The notes below the pieces were generated by a model. That model was not told where the DNA came from. It worked only from the letters and a program-made list of their open reading frames with translations, and made no database searches. Of a DNA stretch of 64,000 nt, positions 10,556 to 21,900 are shown one piece after another (within the stretch, counting starts at the first letter, position 1; the number at the start of each line of letters is the position of its first letter). The stretch lies in assembly GCA_033961575.1 (NCBI GenBank), contig CM066730.1, positions 120,493,523-120,557,522 on the forward strand, written 5' to 3'. The stretch is from Aselliscus stoliczkanus (lineage: Eukaryota; Chordata; Mammalia; Chiroptera; Hipposideridae). The position numbers and the translations under genes were made by a program.

Positions 10556-10990
10556 TATGTACTCATGCCTCTCATTTATTCTCTCAGCAAGTCCTCTTAG
10601 CATGACCTCCAAAATCTATTTCAAATCTTTTCATATCTTTGCCAATGTTCCACTCTAAGTTTTCATCATTCTCTCTAGGAATAATGCCATAGCTTTCTGA
10701 AAGATCTCTGTGTTGACTATCCCCTTCTTCCTTGCTCCAGTCCTCTACCCAATCTATTCTCTAAAATCAGCAAGGGTAAAATTTTTAAGATAAATTCATC
10801 CTCTGTCGAAACCTATCACTGACTTTCCACCAAAGCGGGACTAAATCCAAACTCTTGGCCATGACCTTTACAGCTTTAAAAAAAAAAAAAAAAAATTGGC
10901 CTCTTCTTATCTATTTTAACCTTCCTTCACACCACTTTTACTTTCTCTCACATTGTATGAACAAAATGAACCTTCTTTCTAGTTCTGAGT
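10556..10990 (+). mobile_element. L2 LINE fragment
   Basis: The stretch follows the L2 region upstream of its 3' end: CTCCAAAATCTATTTCAAAT, a GACTTTCCACCAAAGCGG segment like L2 TGGCTTCCCATTGCC, TAAATCCAAACTCTTGGCCA followed by TGACCTTTACAGC, then GGCCTCTTCTTATC. A poly-A run of about 17 bases (10877-10893) is inserted in the middle. Old and heavily diverged. Confidence 0.72.
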
Positions 10991-12227
10991 ACAGTATGTT
11001 TTAATTCCTCTAGGATCTTTACATTAACTATATTTTTTACAATAGAATGCTTTTCTCTTGATGTGTACTTGGGTGTCTCCTTCATATAATGTGTATCTCA
11101 GCTTAAACATTTTCTCCTCAGGTCAGTTTGTATTGTTTAAATATTTCTAGTTAACAAATTATCCTATAACTTAGTTACTTAAAACAGCAAGTGTTTATTA
11201 TATATGGTTGGTGTGGCTATTCTACCAAATTGTCTCTAACTATGGATTTATTATCTTGGATAGGAGAACCTTCTTAATATTCTCAAAGGCAAACAGCCAG
11301 ATTCAGGAAATGAAACAACTGTGGGGGTTTATCTATGGTGGTCTACCTTTAATAAACAGTACATAAGAATTTGGGGGAATTAGGAAAAGATTCTCAAAGT
11401 AAATAGAGAAGAAAGTAGATTATTCTGAGTAACTCTAGAACTGGAAATTCAGCACCTTGAGAATATTGGAAATTAAAGCCAGATAATCACCTTGGAAACC
11501 ATGGGAAAGGAGCATGCCTTTTTGCAGACCTCTCTGTCCTACCCAAGTGGAGCCCGAGCTCTCCACAATAGGTGTTCAGCAATTTACAGTTCTTTTAATT
11601 TGTTCATACTAAGATCTCAGTACATATTTGTTCAGTGGAATTAAGTTGTACGTCTAGATCCATAACGGACTCTTCAATGTGATTGAAACAGATCCTCTCA
11701 GTACTTACAATTTAGTCTGGCATGTGATATGGCTTGCAGGATTGACATTACTATTTGTGCTGGGTTGCAAAGTCATTTCTCTGTGCTCAGTGTCTGCAGA
11801 AAAGCAGGACATTTCAAATGATCCTATAGGCTGCTGTTTAGTGGACCACTAGACTAAATGATAGTTTTTCCCCTTTCCTTCTAGCCCACAATGCTTTGAT
11901 ATTTTAACAATTCTGCATCAGAAATTGAGAATATTATAATGATGCCTTAAATTGTTTCAGACTCAACTTAAAAACATAATCTCTAGTTAAAGTTAAAATA
12001 AAAACAGACTGCTTTTGCAACACTTGTCAGTCCATGTTTATCACCACATTATAACATGGTAAAATTCAGAATTCATTCAAATCATATACATTACATGAGC
12101 AATATGTGCAATAAATGAATGAAGCATGTATATATTTTTAATAGTGATGTTTTTGGACAGAAAATAAGATTGATATTTCATTCAGGCCTTAAAGGTGTTG
12201 ATATTTTAAATACTGCATATTATTTTT
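10991..12227. other. Unassigned non-coding stretch
   Basis: No recognisable repeat or coding frame. Confidence 0.55.
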
Positions 12228-12905
12228 AATTCAATTTATTGGAGTGACAATGGATAGTAAAATTACATAGATTTCAAGTGTACAGTTCCGTAATACATCG
12301 TCTGTATATCACATTGCGTGCTCACCACTCAGAATCAGTTCTCCTTCTATCACCATGTATTTGATCCCCTTTACCATCTTCAACCATTCTGCCCCCACCT
12401 TTACCCTCTGGTAACCACTAAATTAATGAGTTTTTGTTTCTTTGTTTGTTTGTTCCTTTGTTACTTTCATTTTATATTCTATATATGAGTGGAATCATTA
12501 TTATTCTCGACTTTTTCTTTCTGACTTATTTTGCTTAGCATAATAATCTCAAGATCCATCCATGTTGTCGCAAATAACACTATTTCATCTTTTCTTATGG
12601 CAGAGTACTATTCCATTGCATATATATACCACATCTTCTTTATCCAATCATGTATTGAAGGATACTTTGGTTGTTTCTATGTCACGTCCAAAGTAAGTAA
12701 TGCCGCAATGAACATCGTAGTACATATATCTTTATGGATAAACGTTTTCAGATTTTTTTGGGTAGATGTCCAGGGGAGGGATTACTGGGTCATATGGTAA
12801 TTCTACTCTTAATTTTTGAGGAAACTTCATACTGTTTTCCATAGCTGATGCCCCAATCTGCATTCCCACCAGCAGTGTATGAAGGTTCCTTTTCATCCAT
12901 AGTGA
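12228..12905 (-). mobile_element. LINE-1 3' end, bat-type 3' UTR (antisense)
   Basis: The plus strand starts with TTTATTGGAGTGACAATGG and runs through TACATAGATTTCAAGTGTAC, GTAATACATCGTCTGTATAT, TCACCATGTATTTGATCCCC and CTCTGGTAACCACTAA. This block order is a common L1 3' UTR in bats. It continues into antisense ORF2 (ATCCATCCATGTTGTCGCAA, then TACTATTCCATTGCATATAT). No clear target duplication was found. It is 5' truncated, like most L1 copies. Confidence 0.9.
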
Positions 12906-14504
12906 ATACTGATTAATATTTTTATGTATACATTTATAACAAGTATTCTACTGAGGAAGCATATTATATCTTCCAGGTTTAGCATTTTTAGAAATTTAAA
13001 CATTTTTTTCATATATCTGTGTTTTAAAAATATAGTATTTGAGGTATTTGAGTAGGTTAAAATAAGGTAACAAATTATTTAAGATAAAAGCTCATGGGAA
13101 TTATAGACATATGTGTTAAAAATCTAAAGGACAAACAAAAGCTTATTATAAAAATAGATGTTTTCAGACCTGGGCATTTGGCAGATATGAGGTGTTTTTG
13201 TTGTTGTTGTTGTTGTTTTCAGTCTAATTGTAGAAAATAATTTGATGTTTTACTAAATATTATTTAAATTATCTAAAGATTTTTTTAATGTGATGCTTAT
13301 CTATTCATTATTTCAGAATAGTTTTTTTTTTCCTAAGAATTGCAGAAGATATGTATTCAGTACACTTCAAAGTAGCCGATAAGTATCTAATATGTAACTG
13401 AGAGTTGCTAAAAACCCTTTATTACTACATCTTTGCTAAAAGCAAAAATTATATATTTTTTAAAAGCACAGTTATTGGTGAAGGGCCTGTCATTTGGACT
13501 TTTATGCTAACTTTCCCCTTACTGTGTTCAGAATTGTGTCACCATCATATTAATCACAGAAAATTTTTTTGTTACGTATAGGCCTTCAAACTCAAGTTAT
13601 AATGACTATAAAGAAATTGTCGGCCAAAATACTATCTGCCGCTCTTCTGTATAATTCTTTGTTTGTTTGTTTTTTTGGGGGGCGGGTTTGTTTTGTTTTT
13701 TTTGAGTTTCAAATAAAATTCAAACATTGTAAATATCACTCCAAGATTTGGACAACGACTCCAATGGGTCCTGTTCTCTCATAGCTAAAGGAATCATCAG
13801 TGATCTTTGCTGACACTTGACTATTCTGGCTTTCTTCCCTCGAAACCACCTGTGAACCCCACTCCATTTGAAGGCCCCCCTTCTGAATCTTTAGCTGGGG
13901 TGCTGTCCATTTTTATAATGAATTTATAAAGGATGTGTTGACATGATCTTAATAAAAACTCTGTGTAGCAAAGTAGAAACTAAGAAGAAAAAAAATGAGT
14001 TTCTTTGTTCAAAACAGAACAAACCCAGTGGTTTTATAAACTACAGTAGCTAAGTAATATGTCATTGATCCCAATGTGAACAATAAAGGTGTTCAGGGAC
14101 TGCTCTGCTCATATATGAGGTTTCAATTTCCAATATCTAGTAATCTGGATACTTGCCATGGTAATAATTACTTCATGTGGGTCACAAACTACTTCAAAAT
14201 AAGGAAACAATATAATGCAAAATATTTTCTAGAGCAGTTTGTGTAACTGAATAAATGGAACATAAATTCATATCTTATTTTGTACCATCAAAGATCACTT
14301 TTGTTCATAACATTACAATTGCAGGGGACTGAGCACTTCCAGTTTAAACATGCCTTCTCAAATTTATAGTGAATAAGTATTATATTGTATTAGCCTCCAA
14401 CATAATCACTTGTTGGGTTGTCACTTGAGTAAAGTGGAAGGTTTTAGAATTACCTGTTGTGAAACACATTGTGGTTTTTTTACATAAAAGTGAAATGTAC
14501 TGTT
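12906..14504. other. Unassigned non-coding stretch
   Basis: No gene visible. A (GTT)n tract occurs at 13198-13217. The 71-codon plus frame at 13569-13784 spans T/G-rich low-complexity sequence and shows no similarity. Confidence 0.55.
13198..13217. repeat. (GTT)n microsatellite
   Basis: Six to seven GTT units. Confidence 0.9.
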
Positions 14505-14825
14505 GTAAATATTTTGTGAGGTGTCAGATGGTCATACGTCTTGTTAGGGAGACCATTTCATGGATGGAGTAGAGGCTTGATCACTGCACTGTACACCTGT
14601 AGCTGAGGTTGTATAATATTGTATACCAACTGTAATTGAATATATAGATAGTCACAGAATGTGGATTATACTGTGGAAGGGAGTCAGAGGAAGTGTAATA
14701 GATATATATGATATGGGTGGGGAGGAGTGGGGTGGCTAAATGGGGGAGGAGGGTTGCCACTTTGAGGGGTAAAAAGTACAACTATTGCACTGTGTTGTAC
14801 ACCTGAAACTAATTTTTTTAAAAAA
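14505..14825 (+). mobile_element. L1 3' end, sense copy of the family nested at 8 kb
   Basis: GGGAGACCATTTCATGGATG, then CACTGCACTGTACACCTG, GGGAGGAGGGTTGCCACTTT and TACACCTGAAACTAA align, block by block, to the reverse complement of 8017-8310. The end is A/T-rich. A degenerate repeat (AAATGTACTGTT near 14493, AATTGTACTATT near 14827) may be an old target duplication. Confidence 0.82.
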
Positions 14826-16600
14826 TGAATTGTACTATTTATTACAGAAATATTAACTCTAAAGCTATAAAGCATTAATGTAATACTTTTTCTTTATGGA
14901 CACCATTTTTTAGTTTAGAACCTATCTTTATTTGAAATATGCCAGATAAAACAGCACTATCATTTTCCTTAAAGAATTATTTCAATGCTTATACTATAAA
15001 GGAAATTAAAACCTTGCTTATATCTAACCAGAAGTTCATCAGTTTTATCCCATATTCCATATTCAATGGCATGATCATTTAGGTTATTAAAATGAGCAGA
15101 ACAGGTTAGTTATTTCAGAGAGTACAAAGACCCAAACAACCTATGTTTTATACTGTAAGTGATTTCAATTTAATATTAAAATGGACAAACCAAAAAAAAA
15201 CCTGGGTGACCAAGCAAAATTAATACAGAAACTGAGTTGAGGGCAGAGGTTACCAGATTTTAATATCTTATTTATATGGCAACCATGTATTATGGAATTG
15301 AAAGCAAAAGAAACTGTAAATAGCTAATTCTTATATATCATACTCTGGAAGAAATGACATAATCCAATCATTTTCCTTTTCTAATTTTTAAAATTGAAAT
15401 ACAGGCTATTTATTCAGCACAATATTATTCAGCACAGCTCTTTTTTTTTCTTAATTTCTGCTTGGAATTTATGACCAGAAATTGGAGAGTTGTGGGGATC
15501 ACCACTATTCTACCCACTTTTTATTGTAGGTGAGAAAACCAAGGCATAGACAGACCTAAATGCTTTACTCAATAGCTCATAATCAATTAGACATGGTTCA
15601 GAGTCTTTTAATTAAGGCATAATTCATAAATATATATGAAGAATAAACACAAAACTGACACATGGCATATGTTCATTTATCACAATAATTATTATAAATT
15701 TCGGTTAATTGAGATTGTGCCTTATTTGCCTAAATTTTGCATTCTACATTGAGCCTGGAAGGTATTTATCAGTTAAACTACAATAAATTTTTATTGAATT
15801 GTTTTGTTTTGTTTTTTGAGTAAAACACTTTTTAAAAATTCCCAAGAGTTATTGGCAAAATCAGTTCTATGGAATTGAGGTTGTGCTACCTGAGATATAT
15901 AGTAATCTCTACAATCTACTTTAAGCTAACATTAGCTCACATATTCTTCTTCCATTTTTATACCAAGCTTTGTTAAATATGCAAAGGTTAAATGTGTTTT
16001 CAATAAGAAAAAACAGGTGATATTAAAAAAGGAATCATTCACTCTATATTGAATCAGTCCTGCATAAAGTAGATACAGCAGGCGACAGATATAGTAATGG
16101 GGCATGTCCATTTTACAAGCAGTTTAGAGATAACTTTGAAAATGAAAAAGAGAGGACCTGTGAAAGCTTGTATATCATTGAACAAGCAAGATGGTTTGAG
16201 TTGATACTATTTCTTGCTGTTCAGAATAACTGAAAGGTGTTAAGGAGGAAATTAACACACTTAGCCTAGGTAACAGGGATTCTTCACTCCCACAGATACT
16301 CCAGAAATCTTTAAATAACCTATGGAAATGTGTAATAGGAAGAGAATATAAGTCAATATATACAGAAATAGGACTTACACAGTGAAATTGAATCATGCTT
16401 TAATTGAAAGAACATGAAACATTATTTTAAAAAGTATTCAGGTTTTGACTCTGTATTGGCCTTAGTTTCCTCATCTGAAAAATGACAATGACAACGAAAT
16501 CTGTTTTAGTCAGAGTACTAGGAAAGACTCCTGAAGACTGACATTATTATAAAATCTCATTTCCTTTAAGTGTGGGTAAAACCTATAAATATGATGAGAT
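14826..16600. other. Mostly unassigned non-coding stretch with two MIR scraps
   Basis: A MIR-like antisense scrap lies at about 15510-15600 (GGTGAGAAAACCAAGGCATA). A sense scrap lies at about 16441-16500 (GGCCTTAGTTTCCTCATCTG followed by AAAAATG). Nothing else is recognised. Confidence 0.55.
16441..16500 (+). mobile_element. MIR fragment
   Basis: GGCCTTAGTTTCCTCATCTG, then AAAAATGACAATGACAA, matches sense MIR CCTCAGTTTCCTCATCTGTA and the following AAATGGGGATAATAA. Confidence 0.7.
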
Positions 16601-16990
16601 GCCACTGTTGTGACTGTATTAAGCTATATAGCACAGGAGAAATTATTTGGGCAGACCTAGTTAAATCACACAATACTAAAATGTAGTTTTCTCCAGCTGA
16701 TGTAGGAGGAAAAGTAAGAGATTTTAGGCATGAAGGCAATGTGATATATATCATTGCTGGTTTTAAAGATGGAGGAAGCCATATGCCAAGGAAGATGAGA
16801 ATGGCTGCAGTTAATAGCCAGCAAGGAAAGAGGATATTGAGCCCTACACCACAAGGAATGAAATTCAACCAGACCTGAGCAAGCTTTGGTGTGGGTTTTT
16901 TTTGCCAGAGCCTCCAAAAGAGTCTACCCTGGCCAACCCTTGATTTGTGATAATTCGCAGTGCAGCAATAGGAAATAACTACATTATCTC
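16600..16990 (+). mobile_element. MLT1 (C/D-like) LTR, sense
   Basis: The order of blocks matches MLT1C/D: ATCATTGCTGGTTTTAAAGA then TGGAGGAAGCCATATGCCAA, CAGCAAGGAAAGAGGATATT, GAGCCTCCAAAAGAG and a 3' end GCAGCAATAGGAAATAACTA. It is a heavily diverged MaLR solo LTR. Short minus-strand frames here are by-products. Confidence 0.8.
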
Positions 16991-17799
16991 ACAGCATTGA
17001 TATGTGAATTCATATGGATAATATCTATAGAATTCTTAAACTAATATTGTGAATTTGTAAGAACTTTATAAATGATCATTATTTTGTTGTTGTTGTATAT
17101 GTTATTCTGAACAAAACATAAACTTCGGAAATCTGACTTCTATCTTTAAGAGGATAATAGACCTAATTCACAATATTCTTAAGAGTACTAAGTGAAAATG
17201 CATAATTTTTTATGTGTTAGAAAAGACTCATATACTAATCTGGTCCTCAAAAATATGATTTCCCTAATTTGAGAATAGCAAAAGATTATAGCAGTGTAAA
17301 CAGTGAAAGTTCAACTTAAAAACCAACACTTGGACCTGAAAGATGGGTCGGGACTATAGAAGAGGGGAGAACAAAGCAAAACAGTGGAAGGAGAATATGT
17401 AGGGGACCAAATGAATCAAGACTTGGAAGCAATATGTGCATCTTTTCTTTTTTTCCTTTGTCAATGAAAATAATTCCTGCATTGAACAAAAGTTTCCTTT
17501 ATCGTTTATTTTTGCCTTAGGATGTCCTACAGATTGATTGTAACATGTGGTAAACATTGGTAATTTCCAAATGGAGTTTGAGTCAGTCTGTAAAACTTAT
17601 TTGATTACCTCTCTTTCTGTCTCTCTCTTCCCTCATCCTACCCCATTCCTACCTCCTCTCTGTCTGTCTCTCTTTTCTTCTAAAAAAGCCCTTCATCTTT
17701 TGAGTTGTGTGAAGAACTCAAACATGAAAAGAAATCAGCACTCTATCTTAACAATTAAAAAACTGAAAAATTGAAAAATCAACAACTCTTCTTACATGT
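16991..17799. other. Unassigned non-coding stretch with a pyrimidine-rich block
   Basis: A CT-rich block lies at about 17610-17690 (CTCTCTTTCTGTCTCTCTCT-like). No gene or repeat family is recognised. Confidence 0.5.
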
Positions 17800-19233
17800 A
17801 TAGGAGAGGTGGGACCACAAAATAAATTACTGCCCCTCAAATTACAGATAGACAGGCAGCTATACAGACTCATAATATACAGGAACAAAAACCTCCATGA
17901 GAATAAGTGCTAGGGGAGGAAAGCCTGAACTATTACTGACAAATTGCTGGAGGATAGATGTGGAGCAGTCTGAGTTAAAAACTCCAAGGGGCTCAATCAC
18001 AGGAGGCCCACACATTTTGTGAGTTTTACCTCTAAGAGTTTGACCAGTGTCTCAAAGTAAATACCAGAGAAAATCCCACACACATCTGGCATAAACCAGT
18101 AAGAACACTATTTTTTTTCTTAATAAGCTGTGTCTTCAGGAGAAAGTAGTTAACCAGAGCCTAACCTTACGGGTTTTATTAGAGCCTAACTGACCTCAGA
18201 GAAAGAAAATACCCAATTCTAGCCTTCTTTAGACTTCCATGTGGGAGAAGGTAAATATCCACCCTGTCTTACGTAAGTGGAGTGGCGAGGGGACTGAGAA
18301 GCACGTGTGAAGTTCACAGTCCAGAGACACAGGCTCTCTAAAGGGTTGAGGCCTAATCATAGGATTATAGAATGCTTCCTTCCCCTAACATATTACCACC
18401 ACATTAATAAAAAGCCTATTTGTAGCAGTTCCTTTTACCCAGTACATCATGTCTGGCTACTAAGAAAAAAAAAAAATCACAAGGCATATCAAAAGGCAAA
18501 ATACACAATTTGAAGAGAGAGAGAGAGACAGAGAGAAAGCATCTGGCCCAGATATTACAGGAATGTTGGAATTATTATACATGGAATTTAATCACAATAT
18601 GATTAATATGTTATGAACACTAATTGATAAAGTGGAAAGCATGCAAGATCAGACGGGAAATGTAAGTAGACAGACAGCAATCTTAAGAAAGAACCAAAAC
18701 AAAATGCTAGAGATCAGAAACACTGTAATAAAAATAAGCAATGCCTTTTACGGGTATATTGGTAGACTAGATGTGGCTGAGGAAAGAATCTCTGAGCTTG
18801 AGGATATTTTAAGAGAAACTTCAAAATTGAAAAGTTAAGAGAACAAAGACTGAAAAAAACAACAAAATATCCAAAGAATTTGGGACATCTGCAAAAGGTT
18901 TAACATACATGGAATGGGAAAACTAGAAGGAAAAGAAAGAGAAAAAAAAAAACAAAAACAGGAGAAATATTTAAAATAATAACTGAGAATATCCCCAAAT
19001 TAATGTTAGACACCAAACCACAGATTCAAAAAATCAAAAAAAAAAAAATAGAGTAGAATAAATACTAACAAACTATATGTAGGCATATCAGTTTTAAATT
19101 ACAGAAAATCAAAGATAAAGAAAAAATTCTAAAAGAAACAGAGGAAAGAAAATACCTCATGTATAGAGGAATAAATATAAGAATTACATTTCACTATTCT
19201 TCAGAAATCATACAAGCAAAGAATAGATTGAAA

Positions 19234-19316
19234 TATTGGGTTGTCAGAAAAGTCATGATGTATTTTTTCTGTTTTTCATTGCAAAAATATGTCATGACTT
19301 TTCCGACAACCCAATA
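19234..19316 (+). mobile_element. Mariner-type MITE, copy 2, inside L1M
   Basis: A 79 bp near-palindrome (19236-19314) flanked by TA. It starts TTGGGTTGTCAGAAAAGTCA and ends GACTTTTCCGACAACCCAA. The flanking L1M reads GAAA-TA-TTTAAAGTG when the element and one TA are removed, as an uninterrupted L1M would. This confirms a TA target duplication. It is the inverted-orientation sister of the copy at 2768-2845. The overlapping 68-codon frame is an artefact. Confidence 0.93.
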
Positions 19317-19804
19317 TTTAAAGTGTTGAATATCACTTTAAATCAATCAATCAATCATTCAATCACTAATCTACAATTCTGTGTTCTTTGGAATTACTAT
19401 TCAAAAGTGAAGAAAAAAGTAAAACCTTTTTCAGACCTATAGAAATCGAGGAAATGAATTTGTTGCTAGTAGACTTACCTTGCAAAAAATGTTAAAAGTG
19501 CTTTAGAGAGAAGGCAAATAATATGACAGAAACTCAGATATATATAAAGAAAAGAACAACACCAAAGAAAAAATAAGTAAAAGTAAAATAAAATCTTTTA
19601 TTTTTCTTATTTTCAATTGATCTAACAGATAACAGTGTGTTAAAAATAATAACAACAATATATTTGACTATATATAAGTGAAATAAATGACAGCAATGAT
19701 TTAAGGGACAGGAGGGAATGATAGGGATTATTTTGTTATTTTAAGGTACTCATACTAGCCATGCAGTGGTACAGTGTTACTTGAAAGTGAACTTGGATTG
19801 GTGT

Positions 19805-19809
19805 AAAAA

Positions 19810-19866
<57 letters not shown>
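19805..19866. repeat. A-run followed by (TA)n microsatellite
   Basis: Fourteen A residues, then about 24 TA units, inside the L1M spacer. An isoleucine/tyrosine-rich minus frame across it is an artefact of the repeat. Confidence 0.97.
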
Positions 19867-19867
<1 letters not shown>

Positions 19868-19905
19868 CTCTAGGTTTACAACTAAAAAAATAATAATAAA
19901 AAATA

Positions 19906-20190
19906 CAGTTGATCCTTGAACAACAGTTTTAAACTGTGTGGGTCCACTCATACACATTTTTTTTTCATTAAATACCTGTAGTAGAGGACCAACTGTATGC
20001 ATCGATATATGCCATTACATATAGGGGACTTAAGCATCTGTTGATTTTGGTATCCTCAGGGGATTCTGGTCCCAGTGCCCCATGGATTATTAGGGACAAA
20101 TAAATATTAGGAGAGTCAAAAATTACACATAAATTTTCAACTGTGCAGGGTATTGGCATTCCTGCCCCCATTTTGTTCAAACGTAAACTG
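19906..20190. mobile_element. Tigger-like (pogo family) non-autonomous DNA transposon
   Basis: A 285 bp element lies between TA dinucleotides (19904-19905, 20191-20192) inside L1M. The left end CAGTTGATCCTTGAACAACA and the right end, which on the minus strand reads CAGTTTACGTTTGAACAAAA, are Tigger2/MER44-type termini. GAGTCAAAAATTACACATAA and the following ATTTTCAACTGTGCAGGG also match the MER44-type right side. The middle (GGGGACTTAAGCATCTGTTG then TTTTGGTATCC) resembles a MER2/MER8-type end. No transposase sequence remains. Confidence 0.82.
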
Positions 20191-20501
20191 TATAATTGAT
20201 ATGCTAAGAAAGGAGAGAGAATGAAATCATATAAAATGCTTCATTAAAATCATGAAAGGCAGAAAAGAGTGGAAGACTAAATTTGGAACAACGAACAAGG
20301 GCAACAAGTAGAAAACAGTACTGAGTATGGTAGATATTAATTAATATATCTATATTGCTGATAACTTTAGTGTCAGTTGTCTAAGTGTACCAATTAAAAG
20401 ACAGAGATTGAGTGGATAAAAAACAGATCCAACTATATGTTGTCTACAAGAAATTCTTTTAAAATGTGAAGGTGCATATAGATTAAAAGTAAATGGATGA
20501 G

Positions 20502-20570
20502 GGCTGGCCGAGTGGCCCAGGTTTGGTCCCACATACGAGGGCCAGTGACACAGCCCTCAAAAAAAAAAAA
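20502..20570 (+). mobile_element. tRNA-derived SINE with internal deletion (A box lost)
   Basis: It starts GGCTGGCCGAGTGGC and jumps directly to CCAGGTTTGGTCCCACATAC, GAGGGCCAGTGACACAGCCC and an A-tail. Compared with the copy at 21406, about 35 bp between two GTGGC direct repeats are missing, including the A box; the B box remains. An exact 13 bp target duplication GTAAATGGATGAG flanks it (20489-20501, 20571-20583). Confidence 0.93.
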
Positions 20571-21390
20571 GTAAATGGATGAGAAATATATAGTATGATA
20601 TACTAATCGATAGAAAACAGGAGTAACTATGTTAATTTCAGACAAAGCAGACTTCAAAACAAAATTACCAAGGATAAAGAGAAGCATTACATAATGATAA
20701 AGAAGTCAATTCTTCAAAAAGAAATGGTGATCCTTAATATGTATGCACTTAACAAGACAACAGCAAAATAAATGAGGTAAAACCTGATAAAACTGAAACA
20801 AAAAATAGATGAACCCACTTTTGTAGTTGGAGACATCAAAATCCCTCTCTCAGTAATGGACAGATCCAACAGGCAGAAAATCAATAAGGACATAGTTGAA
20901 CTCAACCACACCATCTGTTAACAGAATATAATGGACACCTATAAAATCCTTTATTCAACAACAGCAGAATACAGTTTCACTTGAAGCTCACATGAAATAT
21001 TCACTCAAATAGATCACATATTGGTCCATTAAATATATCTTAACCAATTTAAAAGAATTGAAATTATGCAATGGTTGCTCTAGTACCACAAAGGGATGGA
21101 ACTAGAAACCAAGAATAGAAAGATAACTGGAAAATTCCAAAATACATAAAGATTAAATACCCCACTTCTAAATAACACATGGGTCAAAGAAGAAATGTGA
21201 ACAAGAACTTAAAAAATACATTTTGAAGTGAGTGAAAATGAAAATACAACTTATCAAAATTTGTGAAATATAGTAAATCAGTGCTTAGAGAAATAATTAT
21301 AGCATTGAATTCATATATTAGAAAAGAATAAACATCTAAACCTTATAATCTAATCTTTAACCACAGGCAACTAGAAAAAGAAGAGCGTAT

Positions 21391-21900
21391 TGAAAACCAG
21401 ACATTGGGCCGGCCAAATGGCGCGGTGGTTAAGCGCTGGCTTGGGAACCCAGTGGCCCCGGTTCGGGTCCCACATATGAGGGCCAGTGACCCTGCCCTCA
21501 AAAAACAAAAACAAAGGCAAAAAACCCCCAAAAAACAGACATTTATCTTCTGATAGTTCTAGAGGCTGGAACTCTCTGATCAGAGTACAAGTGTGGTTGT
21601 TGGTTTCTGGTGGGAGCTCTCCTCCTCGTTTGTAGGCTACTGCCATCTTTCTGTGTGTTCACATGACCTCTTCTTTTTTTCTCCATGAAAGGAGTTAGCA
21701 GGGATAGTGAGAGTGGAGAGAGAATGAGAGAAGGAGAGGGTGTTCTGCTGTCTCTTCTTTGATCAGGGCCCATACTTACGACCCCACTAACTTTGTGTGC
21801 CTCCTTATAGGACATATCTCCAAGTATAGTCATATTGGAGGTTAGTTAGAGTTTTAACAGAAGAATTGGGGGAGGGTGCACAATTCAGTCCACAGCATTA
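21391..21900 (-). mobile_element. MLT1A-type LTR, antisense, split by a SINE
   Basis: The plus strand is the reverse complement of MLT1A: GATAGTTCTAGAGGCTGGAA, GGTTTCTGGTGGGAGCTCTC, a GTGTGTTCACATGACCTCTT block, ATCTCCAAGTATAGTCATAT and ACAATTCAGTCCACAGCATT. It directly abuts the end of the L1M relic and is interrupted near its 3' end (minus orientation) by the SINE at 21406-21535. Confidence 0.85.
21406..21535 (+). mobile_element. tRNA-derived SINE (bat type), full length
   Basis: Reads GGGCCGGCCAAATGGCGCGG, then TGGTTAAGCG (A box region), CCCGGTTCGGGTCCC (B box), ATATGAGGGCCAGTGACCCT and an A/C-rich tail. The 8 bp repeat CAGACATT (21398-21405, 21536-21543) is the target duplication, inside the MLT1A LTR. 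Confidence 0.92.

Larger units (their letters stand above)
17800..21390 (+). mobile_element. Ancient L1M element: 5' UTR, ORF1 and start of ORF2, with nested insertions
   Basis: About 3 kb of old L1 in sense orientation. The 5' UTR part includes ACCAGAGCCTAACCTTACGG and a CATCATGTCTGGCTACTAAG junction. ORF1 debris at 18632-18838 shows the coiled coil: NVSRQTAILRKNQNKMLEIR followed by NTV, then LDVAEERISELEDI. The ORF1-ORF2 spacer holds CTTTAGAGAGAAGGCAAATA. The ORF2 endonuclease part is recognisable around 20630-21360, for example VGDIKIPLSVMDRSNRQKIN and KDIVELNHTI, with stops in every segment. It stops abruptly at about 21390, where an antisense MLT1A begins. Four later features interrupt it: 19236-19314, 19805-19866, 19906-20190 and 20502-20570. 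Confidence 0.88.

Noticed and set aside
14505..14825. A discrete 290 bp non-autonomous element starting at the GGAGACCA block (with 8017-8310)
   Set aside because: Similarity to L1 3' sequence seems to continue upstream of that block in the 14.5 kb copy, so random L1 truncation is the simpler reading; kept only as a check under the nested L1 finding.
16566..16917. Overlapping 83- and 100-codon minus frames
   Set aside because: They are antisense to an MLT1 LTR that accounts for the sequence.
19736..20002. 88-codon minus frame with YIYI repeats
   Set aside because: It crosses the (TA)n tract and the edge of the Tigger-like element inside L1M.
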